Shown here: one piece after another, positions 41,295 through 50,284 of the stretch | How the letters are laid out: each line of letters begins with the position of its first letter | Position numbering within the stretch: the stretch's first letter is position 1 | DNA from: JBJMQS01 sp045802605 | GTDB taxonomy: Bacteria > Planctomycetota > Planctomycetia > Gemmatales > Gemmataceae | Direction of reading: 5' to 3' | Assembly (NCBI GenBank): GCA_045802605.1 | Contig: JBJMQS010000073.1 | Location: forward strand, 186,001-250,000 | DNA: 64,000 nucleotides | Notes under the pieces: model-generated | What the model saw: the letters and a program-made list of their open reading frames with translations, nothing else | Databases searched by the model: none | Told to the model about the DNA's origin: nothing | Translations under genes and position numbers: made by a program

Positions 41295-42944
41295 ATGACC
41301 CCGAATAGCGGAATATCGACGAACGGAGTTTCGCAGGTTGAGACAGCGTCGAGGGTGCCTGCGCCGCAATCGCCACAGTCGCCCGGCCACAGCATTCGCG
41401 AAGGTGTCGAGACGATCGTGTTCGTCACCGTACTCGTGTTGATGCTGCGTTCTTTTGTCGCTGAAGCGTTTGTGATTCCCACCGGCTCGATGGCTGAGAC
41501 GCTTTTGGGTTATCGCAAGTTTGTGACCTGCCACGACTGCGGTTTTACATTTCCGGTCAATGCGACCGACGAAGTTGAGCCGCAACACGGCAACATTCAA
41601 CCCGTGGAGGCCTGCACCTGTCCGAATTGTTTCTACCACGAAGTCTGGCCGCAAGGAGAAGGCGCGCCATCGTGGGGATCTGGCGACCGGGTGTTGGTGT
41701 CGAAGAGCCCGTTTCACGGTTACTTGCGCTGGGATGTCGTGGTTTTCAAATACCCGCGCGAGCCGCAAAAGGGATATGTCCCGCAAAACTACATCAAGCG
41801 TCTGATCGGTTTGCCCGGTGAGACAATCGCGATCTTCAATGGCGACCTCTATCTCGCAACGGAGCCCATTGATTATCCTCCCGATCAGTTCACGCCCTCG
41901 CTCAAGGCCGTCGATCGCTGGGAACCGTCGAACATGTTCTTGAATGCGGCACCCGCGCTTGAAGCGTTTCGCATGGGGCACTTCAAGATTCTTCGCAAGC
42001 CACCGGCCGAGATTCTGTCGATGCGCCGGATTGTCTTCGACAACGACCATCAGCCTACCCAACTCCGGGGCGTGGTACCGCCGCGCTGGCAAGGCGATGG
42101 GTGGAAGCCCACGCAGGAGAATCAGCCAACCGAATTCACGGCGAACTCGACGGGAACCGATGAACACTGGCTACGCTACCGGCATCTGGTGGCAGAACAT
42201 GGCCCGGGGCGAGCGGCGCCGCATCAGCCGGTGACACCGGACTTCATCCGCAACATGAGCGGATACAACATGGGCGAGCCGGGCCGAGCCGGCGGCCGGG
42301 AAGAAGAAAACAAATTTTGGGTCGGCGACCTTATTCTCGAATGCACCGTGGATGTGGGCGCCAAGGGCGAATTCCTGATGGAGCTTTCCAAGGGGTCCGA
42401 TCGTTTCCAAGCGCGGTTCAATCTGGAGAAAGGCGAATGCCGGTTGGTGCGTCGCGGGCCAGTCAGTTCCGACGAACTCGCTCATAAGCCCGTCAAATGG
42501 GACGCGGCGAAGCCTCACGGGATCCGCTTCGCGAACGTGGATGATCAGCTCACAGTGTGGATCGATGACGAGCTGACATTTGGCGACGGCGTTGGATACG
42601 ACGAAGACAGCAGCGGCCGCCGGAGTGAACCGCACGAAGTCAATGACCGCGAGCCGGCCAGCATCGGCGTGGTAGGCAACGCAACCGTGAAGGTGTCGCA
42701 CATCAAGCTCTACCGCGACACCTATTACACTGGGATGGTCAATAACGGATTCGTCGCGCAAGAGACCAAAGTTGCGACGCGATACGTGCAGCCCGGGCAT
42801 TTTCTCTGCCTTGGCGACAACAGCACGCAAAGCTCCGATGGCCGCGATTGGGGCCTGGTGCCGGAGCGGTTGATGTTGGGCCGGGCGAAGATGGTGTACT
42901 TCCCGTTTCCGCCCTTCGGAGACCGAGTCGGACCGATTCGTTAG
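41295..42944 (+). CDS. lepB: Large signal peptidase I with inserted domains
   Basis: The 549-residue product has an N-terminal membrane helix (about 40-57), catalytic Ser65 in IPTGSMAETL, catalytic Lys168 in YIKRLIGLPGE and the late box CLGDNSTQSSDGRDWG near 507. Two inserts are unusual. A four-cysteine zinc-ribbon-like segment (Cys79, Cys82, Cys109, Cys112) lies between Ser and Lys. About 340 residues lie between the Lys and the GDN box, and part of them (about residues 330-485) looks like a jelly-roll/LamG-like or DUF1080-like domain (DLILECTVDVG, RFANVDDQLTVWIDDEL). Start ATG 41295. E. coli LepB is 324 residues, so this is large. Confidence 0.92.
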   Translation: MTPNSGISTNGVSQVETASRVPAPQSPQSPGHSIREGVETIVFVTVLVLMLRSFVAEAFVIPTGSMAETLLGYRKFVTCHDCGFTFPVNATDEVEPQHGNIQPVEACTCPNCFYHEVWPQGEGAPSWGSGDRVLVSKSPFHGYLRWDVVVFKYPREPQKGYVPQNYIKRLIGLPGETIAIFNGDLYLATEPIDYPPDQFTPSLKAVDRWEPSNMFLNAAPALEAFRMGHFKILRKPPAEILSMRRIVFDNDHQPTQLRGVVPPRWQGDGWKPTQENQPTEFTANSTGTDEHWLRYRHLVAEHGPGRAAPHQPVTPDFIRNMSGYNMGEPGRAGGREEENKFWVGDLILECTVDVGAKGEFLMELSKGSDRFQARFNLEKGECRLVRRGPVSSDELAHKPVKWDAAKPHGIRFANVDDQLTVWIDDELTFGDGVGYDEDSSGRRSEPHEVNDREPASIGVVGNATVKVSHIKLYRDTYYTGMVNNGFVAQETKVATRYVQPGHFLCLGDNSTQSSDGRDWGLVPERLMLGRAKMVYFPFPPFGDRVGPIR

Positions 42945-42964
42945 TCACAGGTAAGGATGCCGTT

Positions 42965-43384
42965 GTGAGTTTGCCATCGGGAGAAATCCGGGTCCGCGTT
43001 CGCTATGCGGAAACCGATCGCATGGGGCTTCTGCACCATGCGAATTACCTCGTCTATTTCGAGATGGGCCGGACCGAATTGCTGCGGCCGCTCGGGCAAT
43101 CGTATCTGGAGATGGAAGAAGCCGGCTTCTTTCTTGTGCTGCACAAAGTTGAAGTCAAATATCGCAAGCCCGCGCGTTATGACGACTTGCTCACGTTAAA
43201 GACCAAGGTCAGCCGCATCACACCGGTGCGAATCGAGCACGAATATCACCTGTACCGTGACCAAGATTTGCTGGCGACGGGTGCAACGACGCTTGCATGC
43301 GTTGACCGCACCGGAAAACTGCAGCCGCTGCCGGAGTGGATCGTGCGTGAACATAGCGAAGTATCTGAGGAGGCGAGATCATGA
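42965..43384 (+). CDS. Acyl-CoA thioesterase, hot-dog fold (YbgC/FadM-like)
   Basis: The 139-residue product is a hot-dog-fold thioesterase of the 4-hydroxybenzoyl-CoA thioesterase type. The motif YAETDRMGLLHHANYLVYFE includes the Asp and the conserved HHANY segment seen in YbgC enzymes. It hydrolyses acyl-CoA, but the natural substrate is not clear. The start is GTG 42965, with a short aagga site upstream; it begins 20 bases after the large signal peptidase. The stop overlaps the GTPase start (ATGA at 43381). YbgC is often linked to the Tol-Pal system, but tol genes are absent here. Confidence 0.88.
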   Translation: MSLPSGEIRVRVRYAETDRMGLLHHANYLVYFEMGRTELLRPLGQSYLEMEEAGFFLVLHKVEVKYRKPARYDDLLTLKTKVSRITPVRIEHEYHLYRDQDLLATGATTLACVDRTGKLQPLPEWIVREHSEVSEEARS

Positions 43385-45861
43385 CCGCGATTCTCGCCGA
43401 CCCGATTCGTGCGAAGCCGCAACGAAAAGTGTCGCGGCCGACACCGCACATTACGCTCTTGGGCATGCCCGACGCCGGCAAGTCGGCCCTCTTGGGGTCG
43501 CTCGCGCGCGCCGCGGAAATTCATGAGCAAGGCCTCGGCGGTCGCATTGAGGACCCCGGCACCGCACTGCGTGAGTTGCAAAAGCAAACGTACGCCGGCC
43601 AGTTGCAAGCGACTCGACACGAAACCGTGCCGTACCTTTTGCACATCGAGCCGTTTTTGGGAGTGCAGACGGACGAAGCCTCGTCGTTCTACGTCGTGAT
43701 CGCGGATTGCGATGGCCGCAAAGCGTCGGACCTCATCCGCGACGCGGAAAAACCGGATGCCATCGGTGGATCAGGCCAACTCGTGACCCAATTGCGTCGG
43801 ACCGACGCGCTATTGCTCGTCGTCGATGCCCTCGCCAGCGACGAGCAGGTCGCAAGCGATCTGGCCAAGATGATTCGGTTCGTGAAGGTGATGCGCACGC
43901 CACGGCGATGGTCGCCCGACGCGGGGGCGTTCCCGGTGTTTCTGGTTATCACCAAGTGCGACCGGCTCGCGAAATCTGGCGACACCTTATCAGTTTGGAC
44001 CGAGCGGCTCGAAGCACGCAAGGAACAGATCGCGGAACAGTTTCGAGACCTGATCAGCCGGGAAGGTGCCGGTTTTCTGCGTCAGGTCCGGACCGACATC
44101 GTAATGACCGCGATCACGCACCCGGCCTTGGCGAATCGCACCGTGCAGCGCGCCGAACCACTTGGGGTCGCCGAGCTATTCCACGATGCCTTCACCGCGG
44201 CGATCGACTTTCAAGCCCGGCGTGAAGTCGAAGTTCGCCGGCAACGCAGCATGTTTGTCGGGTTGGGCGGGCTGGCGATCGTGTTGGCGATGTTCGTCAT
44301 CGTCATGATGCTTGCCCGTGGCTTGCGATCCGGCCCGCTGGCAGCCGAGATCGCGGCTTATCGCTATCGCGAAAGTGCCGCGCCGAGTCATGTCGAGGAA
44401 CCGGTCAACGCCCGAATCGAAGAGCTAGCCAGTATCGCCGCCGATCCGCAGTTCACGAAAGCTGCATCGGCTGATCGGGAGTTCGTCACCGATCGATTGA
44501 AGGAGTTGCGCAAATATCAGGAATTCAAAACCAAGCTAAGAACGATTACCGCCCCCATCGAGGCTCGCGGCACGGACGAGTTGGCCAAAATTGAAACGCA
44601 GATCCGGCAATACGCGCTGGCACCTGACGAATGGGCCGAAGCCTGGGACAAATCGGAGCCGGGCCGCATGCGTCATCGCCTACTCGCCGAGGTGACCGCC
44701 CTGCGAAAGGCTGCGAACGAGGTTCGCACCACAGTCATCCATTTGACGCAAGCGATGCAGCAACAGCTCGATTTCAAAGTTCGGCCAATCGATTGGCGCG
44801 AGTGGTCGAAAAAGACGCAGCCACTGCTCGCCACCAGCGATTCTCCGATCCGGCCAAGCGCGTTGATCCCCGTCGAAGGCGAACCGGACTCGATGCTCTC
44901 TTACGAGATCGTGCTAGCGTATCCGGAAATCCGCCTTGCATCGGAGCGCTGGGCCGAGGCGAGCCAAAAGTTAGCACGGGTTCGCGACATCACAGCCGCC
45001 GTGGGTCTGGGAGTCGCCGATGGCGACTTGGTCGTGCCAGCCGGATTTGCGTTGGAAAAGGCGCCGGCGTGGTGGGGCGGATTCAAACAGCGCTTTCCGC
45101 GTTGGGAAAGTTGGAAACTGACGGACCTGCCGGAAGTTGCGCGAGCGGACGTTCAAGCTGCCGCTCGTAACCAATACCAAAAATTCCTTGCACCTGCTCG
45201 CCTTGCGATCGCGGAGGCCTACACCAAAGCGCCCGGGGGGGTTGAATCGACTGGTAAATGGCTCGCCGGTCTTCGCACCGCCAGCGAATCGCCGGCGATG
45301 AAGTCGTGGGGCGAGCTAGCCCGGATTTACTTGCGCTTGATGGAGAGCGACCAGCCCGATCCCTTTGCAGCGTTCGCACAATTTGTTTCGCGCGACAGCT
45401 ATCCGATCGAAATTCACTCGGTGCGTCTCACGATTCCTGATGACCTGGCGAAGAGTCATCTAACTCCGGCGAGTCCGTGGATTCTCGGTTTGCAGAACGT
45501 GAACGGTGAAGTGAAAAACATCCGCATCGAGGCCGCGGGGTCGAGTGCCGGCAGTGACGCCAACCGAGCGACGACCTACATTTTTGCGCTCAAGACTCCC
45601 GCTCGCTTGAACTATCAGCCGGGGGACACGCTTTGGGCCGAGCTCGATCTCAAAGACGCCTCGGGAACAGACTGGCGGCTCACCTGGTGGGGCAGCAAGG
45701 TGCGGTCACGGCTTTATCAATTCGACCGCTTGAACCACGCGCCGCGACTGCATTTGAAGGCGCAAGCCCATGACGAAGGCGATGTGGCCGACCGCGTCCG
45801 CCTGGAAATCCTCCCCGCCGACGGAATGCCCCGGCTGCCGGACTTCTGGCCGAACAAATAG
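43381..45861 (+). CDS. Large membrane-associated P-loop GTPase-like protein
   Basis: The 826-residue product starts with a GTPase-like domain: P-loop GMPDAGKS (residues 28-35), a VVIADCDGRK stretch in the G3 position, DALLLVVDALAS and TKCD (191-194) in the G4 position. A membrane helix lies at about 291-314, followed by a 500-residue region that is likely outside the cytoplasm. The layout (GTPase, one helix, long C-terminal region) is a little like the IcmF/TssM type, but I see no other type VI genes nearby. No family is named with confidence. The start overlaps the thioesterase stop by four bases. Confidence 0.8.
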   Translation: MTAILADPIRAKPQRKVSRPTPHITLLGMPDAGKSALLGSLARAAEIHEQGLGGRIEDPGTALRELQKQTYAGQLQATRHETVPYLLHIEPFLGVQTDEASSFYVVIADCDGRKASDLIRDAEKPDAIGGSGQLVTQLRRTDALLLVVDALASDEQVASDLAKMIRFVKVMRTPRRWSPDAGAFPVFLVITKCDRLAKSGDTLSVWTERLEARKEQIAEQFRDLISREGAGFLRQVRTDIVMTAITHPALANRTVQRAEPLGVAELFHDAFTAAIDFQARREVEVRRQRSMFVGLGGLAIVLAMFVIVMMLARGLRSGPLAAEIAAYRYRESAAPSHVEEPVNARIEELASIAADPQFTKAASADREFVTDRLKELRKYQEFKTKLRTITAPIEARGTDELAKIETQIRQYALAPDEWAEAWDKSEPGRMRHRLLAEVTALRKAANEVRTTVIHLTQAMQQQLDFKVRPIDWREWSKKTQPLLATSDSPIRPSALIPVEGEPDSMLSYEIVLAYPEIRLASERWAEASQKLARVRDITAAVGLGVADGDLVVPAGFALEKAPAWWGGFKQRFPRWESWKLTDLPEVARADVQAAARNQYQKFLAPARLAIAEAYTKAPGGVESTGKWLAGLRTASESPAMKSWGELARIYLRLMESDQPDPFAAFAQFVSRDSYPIEIHSVRLTIPDDLAKSHLTPASPWILGLQNVNGEVKNIRIEAAGSSAGSDANRATTYIFALKTPARLNYQPGDTLWAELDLKDASGTDWRLTWWGSKVRSRLYQFDRLNHAPRLHLKAQAHDEGDVADRVRLEILPADGMPRLPDFWPNK

Positions 45862-45867
45862 TACTTT

Positions 45868-47532
45868 GTGAAATCCGTCGTTCCACTTCTGTTGCCAATT
45901 GCGCTACTAAGCGGGCTGTCGGCTGCTGAGCCGACCACCGCGAAGCACGGCATGGTCGTTTGCGTCTCCGCGCCGGCCGCCGACGTCGGGCTCGACATCT
46001 TGAAGCGCGGCGGCAACGCCGTCGATGCCGCCGTGGCTGTGGCATTCGCCGAAGCGGTGACGTATCCGATCGCCGGCAACATCGGCGGCGGGGGGTTCAT
46101 GTTGATTCACCCCGCGCCAGGCAAAGGTGGGCCGGTCGTTATCGACTACCGAGAAACCGCTCCGGCCGCTGCGACAGTAGACATGTTTGCGAAAGGGCGT
46201 GATGCGTACAGTCTCAAAGCTGTCGCCGTGCCGGGAACAGTCTTGGGATTGGCGGATGCGGCTAAAGGCTTTGGCAGTCAGAAGTTATCTTGGCGCGAAT
46301 TGATTGAACCATCCATCAAGTTGGCGGCCGACGGCTTCGAAGTTGAACAGTGGACCTCGAATTCACTCAACGAGGAATTGGCGAAATTTAAACAACACGC
46401 TGAGTTTCAACGTGCGTTTGCGAAATCAACCGGCGGTCCATGGAAAGCTGGCGATCGCTTGGTGCAACCAGACCTGGCCAAGACGTTACGTCTCATCGCG
46501 GACCAGGGTCCAAATTCTTTTTACCTTGGCCCAATCTCCGAGTTGATCGTTGCGGAAATGAATCGCGGCGGTGGATTAATCAAGGGGCAGGACTTGGCTG
46601 ACTATCGCACAAAAGAACGGCGGCCTTTTGTCGGAACTTATCGTGGCCACGGCATAGTTTCTGTGCCACTTCCCAGCGCCGGTGGCCCTGTGCTGGTGGA
46701 AATGCTGAATATGCTCGAGTGCTTTGACCCCAACAAATTGGATTCCGCTACTTACTCTCATGTCATGGCGGAAGTGATGCGTCGTGCCTATGTTCATCGC
46801 TATATCGCGTTAGGCGATGGTTTCGATATTTCGTCTTTTCATTCGAAGTTTCGAAACAAGCAGTACGCGCGAGAACAATCAGCCCGAATTGATCTGACTA
46901 AAGCCACCCCCAGCACATCGCTCGCAGCCGACACTCCTCTTAAGCTAAACACCGGTAACACAACCCACTTCAGCATCGTCGATTCCTCGGGCATGGCGGT
47001 CAGCAACACCTACACTCTCGAAGATCGCTACGGTTCGCACATCGTGGTGCCGGGTGCAGGGTTCCTGCTCAACAACGAGATGAACGATTTCAATCCCGTG
47101 CCGGGCGTGACGAAGGCCGATGGTCAAATCGGTACAGCTCCCAATCTCATCGCACCGGGAAAGCGCATGCTTAGCTCGATGACGCCGACGATCGTCAAGA
47201 AAGATGGAAAGATTATGCTCGTCACCGGCAGCCCGGGCGGGCGAACCATTACCAACACGGTGCTCAACATCATTGTGAATACCATCGATCACGGCATGGA
47301 CATCCAAGCCGCCGTCGATGCGCCGCGGATGCATCACGCCGCATTCCCGGATGAAATCAAGATGGAAAAGGTGGCTGAGCGTAAGGAACTCGTCGCAGCG
47401 TTGCAGAAGATGGGTCACAAAGTCGTGGAACATGTTCAGGGCGATGCACATTCCATCGCTATCGATCCCAAAACCGGCGAGTTACGGGCCGGGGTGGACC
47501 ACCGCATCATGGGCAAAGCGGCTGGATACTAG
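45868..47532 (+). CDS. ggt: Gamma-glutamyltransferase
   Basis: Gamma-glutamyltransferase cleaves glutathione and moves the gamma-glutamyl group, in the periplasm. The 554-residue precursor has a signal peptide (MKSVVPLLLPIALLSGLSAAE). The substrate-binding stretch is GGNAVDAAVAVAF and GNIGGGGFML. The self-cleavage site is at Thr365 in TGNTTHFSIVD, which would become the N-terminal nucleophile of the small subunit, and TGSPGGRTI is the later oxyanion region. Start is GTG 45868, 6 bases after the GTPase stop. All catalytic features are present, so it is likely active. Confidence 0.94.
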   Translation: MKSVVPLLLPIALLSGLSAAEPTTAKHGMVVCVSAPAADVGLDILKRGGNAVDAAVAVAFAEAVTYPIAGNIGGGGFMLIHPAPGKGGPVVIDYRETAPAAATVDMFAKGRDAYSLKAVAVPGTVLGLADAAKGFGSQKLSWRELIEPSIKLAADGFEVEQWTSNSLNEELAKFKQHAEFQRAFAKSTGGPWKAGDRLVQPDLAKTLRLIADQGPNSFYLGPISELIVAEMNRGGGLIKGQDLADYRTKERRPFVGTYRGHGIVSVPLPSAGGPVLVEMLNMLECFDPNKLDSATYSHVMAEVMRRAYVHRYIALGDGFDISSFHSKFRNKQYAREQSARIDLTKATPSTSLAADTPLKLNTGNTTHFSIVDSSGMAVSNTYTLEDRYGSHIVVPGAGFLLNNEMNDFNPVPGVTKADGQIGTAPNLIAPGKRMLSSMTPTIVKKDGKIMLVTGSPGGRTITNTVLNIIVNTIDHGMDIQAAVDAPRMHHAAFPDEIKMEKVAERKELVAALQKMGHKVVEHVQGDAHSIAIDPKTGELRAGVDHRIMGKAAGY

Positions 47533-47613
47533 CGGCTTTCCTTGTTCATCTTGAACACCGCTTTCATGTCGGCTATGGGCACTGCGGAGCCCCTTGCCCC
47601 CGGAGGAGCCGGC

Positions 47614-48693
47614 ATGAACCGTGGAACGTGGATAGTTCTCGCGAGCTTGTTGTTCGCTCAACTTTCGCAAGCGCAGACATCGCCGAGCAGTCCGTCGCCA
47701 GCGCCACCGCCGGGTGCCACACCGGTGCCGTTTCCGTCGGAGATTCCTGCGCAACCGCCGGAGTTAATGGTCCCGCCGCCGCGCCCACTGCCGCCGCCTC
47801 CGCCGCCATTGCGCTCGGAACCGCCGCCGATTTATATCGAGCCGGTGACTAGCTTCCCGGTCGAGCCAAGGTTGTTGCAGCGATCGGTCGGCGGATCGCC
47901 GGGTTGGTTTCTCGATTTGGATTTGGCGATCTTGTTCCCAGACGTCCGTACACGCACCACGGGCAGCGGCAACGTATTCGGTTCTGGTACCGACTTCGAT
48001 CTGAATGCCGATGTCTTGGCTGGGTTCACCCTCGGGTACCGATTCAACACCCAGAATGCGTTCCTATACTCCTATCGGGGATTCAGCAGCGAAGGTCGCC
48101 CCGATCCGGATGGCGTCTTTTTTGACGACATCCGCACGCACTTGGACATGAACGACCTGAGCTGGATCTACCAGTACGTTTTCAATTTTCGTCCCGATCG
48201 TTGGCGCGTGGCCGGCGAGGTCGGCGCTCGGCTCAGCACGGTGTATTACTCACTGACGACGCACACGGAATTTCCGATCTTCGCCGCCGCGACGAGTCCG
48301 TTTGGCGAAATTGACATGCGAGGTTCGAGCGACTTTGTCGGCGCGGGCCCCACAGTTGGGTTATCCAGCAATTTCGAACTCACGCCCGGATTGTCACTTT
48401 TCGCCCACACCGACTTCGCCGCGTTGTTCGGCGAGCAGGAGTTCCGCGTTCGGACGCGCAGCCAGTTCCCCGGTTCGCCAACGTTTGTCACGACCAGCAC
48501 CGATCGGCACGGCAACACGGCGGAGGCACTCCGCGTGATGGCTGGCCTAAATTGGGCCCCGGCTCGAACGCCCCGCTTTGCGTTTCAGATCGGTTATCAA
48601 TTCGAATACTGGTGGAACATTGGCAAGTTCGACGATGGCCGGGATGACCTGATGCTCAACGGTCTGTTTTTCCGGATGCGTTACTCGTTTTGA
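47614..48693 (+). CDS. Outer-membrane beta-barrel protein with Pro-rich linker
   Basis: The 359-residue product has a signal peptide (MNRGTWIVLASLLFAQLSQAQ), then a 70-residue Pro-rich linker, then a region of alternating strands. It ends in FFRMRYSF, with a C-terminal Phe as in many outer-membrane barrels. Strands such as GWFLDLDLAILFPDV and GFTLGYRFNTQNAFLYSY fit a porin-like barrel of the Lpg1974/BBP7 kind. I chose ATG 47614, because a ggagga site lies 6 bases upstream. Its end overlaps the end of the Rieske oxygenase gene on the other strand by 38 bases. Confidence 0.82.
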   Translation: MNRGTWIVLASLLFAQLSQAQTSPSSPSPAPPPGATPVPFPSEIPAQPPELMVPPPRPLPPPPPPLRSEPPPIYIEPVTSFPVEPRLLQRSVGGSPGWFLDLDLAILFPDVRTRTTGSGNVFGSGTDFDLNADVLAGFTLGYRFNTQNAFLYSYRGFSSEGRPDPDGVFFDDIRTHLDMNDLSWIYQYVFNFRPDRWRVAGEVGARLSTVYYSLTTHTEFPIFAAATSPFGEIDMRGSSDFVGAGPTVGLSSNFELTPGLSLFAHTDFAALFGEQEFRVRTRSQFPGSPTFVTTSTDRHGNTAEALRVMAGLNWAPARTPRFAFQIGYQFEYWWNIGKFDDGRDDLMLNGLFFRMRYSF

Positions 48694-49756
48694 GTCGCGC
48701 GGCCAACAGCCGGTGAAACAGGTGCACGCCGGCTTCCCGGCGCACGCTGTAGCGGCCCGTGTTGAAGGCCCGGCTTCGTAAGCCACGCTGGACCTCTGCG
48801 CAGATTTGCATGTCTTCTTTTTGCACCCGCTCCGCAACTTCGATGCTATCGGTGATGAACTCCTCGCCTTGCCCCGCGAAGTAGAAGTCGAACACGACTC
48901 GGCATCGCTCTGGGCCCATCGGTAACACCAAATTCGTGTCCATCACGCCGTCATAAAGATTGAGCATGAAGTTCGGGAACACCCACCAGTATTGGGCCAT
49001 CTGCCCCGCTCGGACGTTTCCTAACCTTTCGTCAAAAACGAGCGGGCTCAATTGCACGCAGCTATTCTCAAATAGGTCAGTGCGATACTTCGCATAGTCC
49101 AAGATGCCGGCGAGTTCGGGATGCACCGTGTTCACGTGATAGCCGCCGTCCAAGTAATTATCGACGTACACCTTCCAGTTGCATTCAAGCTCGTACTCGC
49201 GGCGACCCACCCAGTGCAGGGACGAGACCTGTTTCTTTATTCGCTCAGGCAGTGGGGAAAGAACTGCTTCAATCGGTCCACCGGCAGTGTCGGCACAAAC
49301 CCAGACCATGTTCAGCGACGTCGCGATGGTTAACGGCACGAGACCGTTCGCCCCATGATCAAAATCACAAACTCCGTCGAACTCTGGCGCACCTCGCAGC
49401 CGGCCTGCCAAGTCATAGGTCCAGCCGTGATAACGACAACGAATCTTCGTTGCGGTCCCGCATGGCTCGGTCAGCAGGAGGGCCGCTCGATGCCGGCAGA
49501 CGTTGTGAAATGCTCGAAGCGTGCCTTCGCCGTCGCGGATCACGACAACGGGTTCGCCGGCCACGTCGGCGGTGACAAACGAGCCGGGCTTGGAAACTTG
49601 ATCGAGGCGAGCAACGGGTTGCCAACCCGAGAAGACCGACATTCGCTCGCATTCAGCAAAAGTTGGATCGCAATACCAAGATGCGGGAATGGTGTAGGCA
49701 CGTTCGAGCGGTAAATGGGGATCGAATTCGCTTAACAAGTCGGAAATTGATTTCAC
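48656..49756 (-). CDS. Rieske-type aromatic ring-hydroxylating oxygenase
   Basis: The product of about 366 residues is an oxygenase alpha subunit of the Rieske non-heme iron type. The Rieske cluster motif is CRHRA with CRYHGWTYDL following. The mononuclear iron site is in NYLDGGYHVNTVHPEL, which has the expected Asp and two His residues. Such enzymes add oxygen to aromatic or quaternary-amine substrates (choline monooxygenase-like forms are close in size). I chose GTG 49756, since it lies past the stop of the preceding aspartic-protease gene; the longer frame (ATG 49813) would overlap it. No reductase gene is near. It overlaps the barrel gene end on the other strand. Confidence 0.85.
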   Translation of the reverse strand: MKSISDLLSEFDPHLPLERAYTIPASWYCDPTFAECERMSVFSGWQPVARLDQVSKPGSFVTADVAGEPVVVIRDGEGTLRAFHNVCRHRAALLLTEPCGTATKIRCRYHGWTYDLAGRLRGAPEFDGVCDFDHGANGLVPLTIATSLNMVWVCADTAGGPIEAVLSPLPERIKKQVSSLHWVGRREYELECNWKVYVDNYLDGGYHVNTVHPELAGILDYAKYRTDLFENSCVQLSPLVFDERLGNVRAGQMAQYWWVFPNFMLNLYDGVMDTNLVLPMGPERCRVVFDFYFAGQGEEFITDSIEVAERVQKEDMQICAEVQRGLRSRAFNTGRYSVRREAGVHLFHRLLAARLKTSNASGKTDR

Positions 49757-49766
49757 AGGGCGCCTG

Positions 49767-50201
49767 CTAGTATGCTTCGACCATGTGTTCGCCGCCGTGG
49801 GCTGGATTGTCAATTAGTTTTTGATTTTTGAGATCGACCACCCAGTCCATCGCCTCGAGAGGAATCTGGCCAACGAGGACCGGACAGTGATCGGGTACTT
49901 CGTAGACGTCGATGGTGCAGTCGTAGCCTTGAATCGTCAACCTCACGGCGGAATACGTCGTTCGTTCAACTAATCCGTTGGTCGTTCGCATGCGCCGGCG
50001 ACTCGTCGGTCTCAGTCCAAGCTGGTGAATTAACTTCCCTGGTATGCACAAACCGGTCGCGCCGGTGTCCACCAAGGCATCGTTTACCGTGACGCTCCGA
50101 ATTTGAGCGGGCGGGAGTTCTCCGTCAAATGCCTTGAAGACATCCTGAATATTCTCAATTTTCGCCGTTACAAGGACGCGCCCCATCGACGTTGCCTCCA
50201 T
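49767..50201 (-). CDS. Retropepsin-like aspartic protease domain protein
   Basis: The 144-residue product carries the active-site signature ALVDTGATGLCIP, the retropepsin-type DTGA motif. A single copy means it would work as a dimer. The second half has strand-rich parts including PVLVGQIPLEAMDWVVD, in which the LVGQIPLE segment is a typical flap-like part of this family. Such small proteins are common next to other genes in planctomycetes and cyanobacteria. It lies 10 bases before the GTG start of the Rieske gene on the same strand. Proteolytic activity is not shown. Confidence 0.85.
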   Translation of the reverse strand: MEATSMGRVLVTAKIENIQDVFKAFDGELPPAQIRSVTVNDALVDTGATGLCIPGKLIHQLGLRPTSRRRMRTTNGLVERTTYSAVRLTIQGYDCTIDVYEVPDHCPVLVGQIPLEAMDWVVDLKNQKLIDNPAHGGEHMVEAY

Positions 50202-50284
50202 CTCGAACCCTCCGCAAGGCTAGGCGGTCCTATATTTGCAGATTTTTGTTCCACTAGCAACGTAGGCATCATACGATTGCAGCC

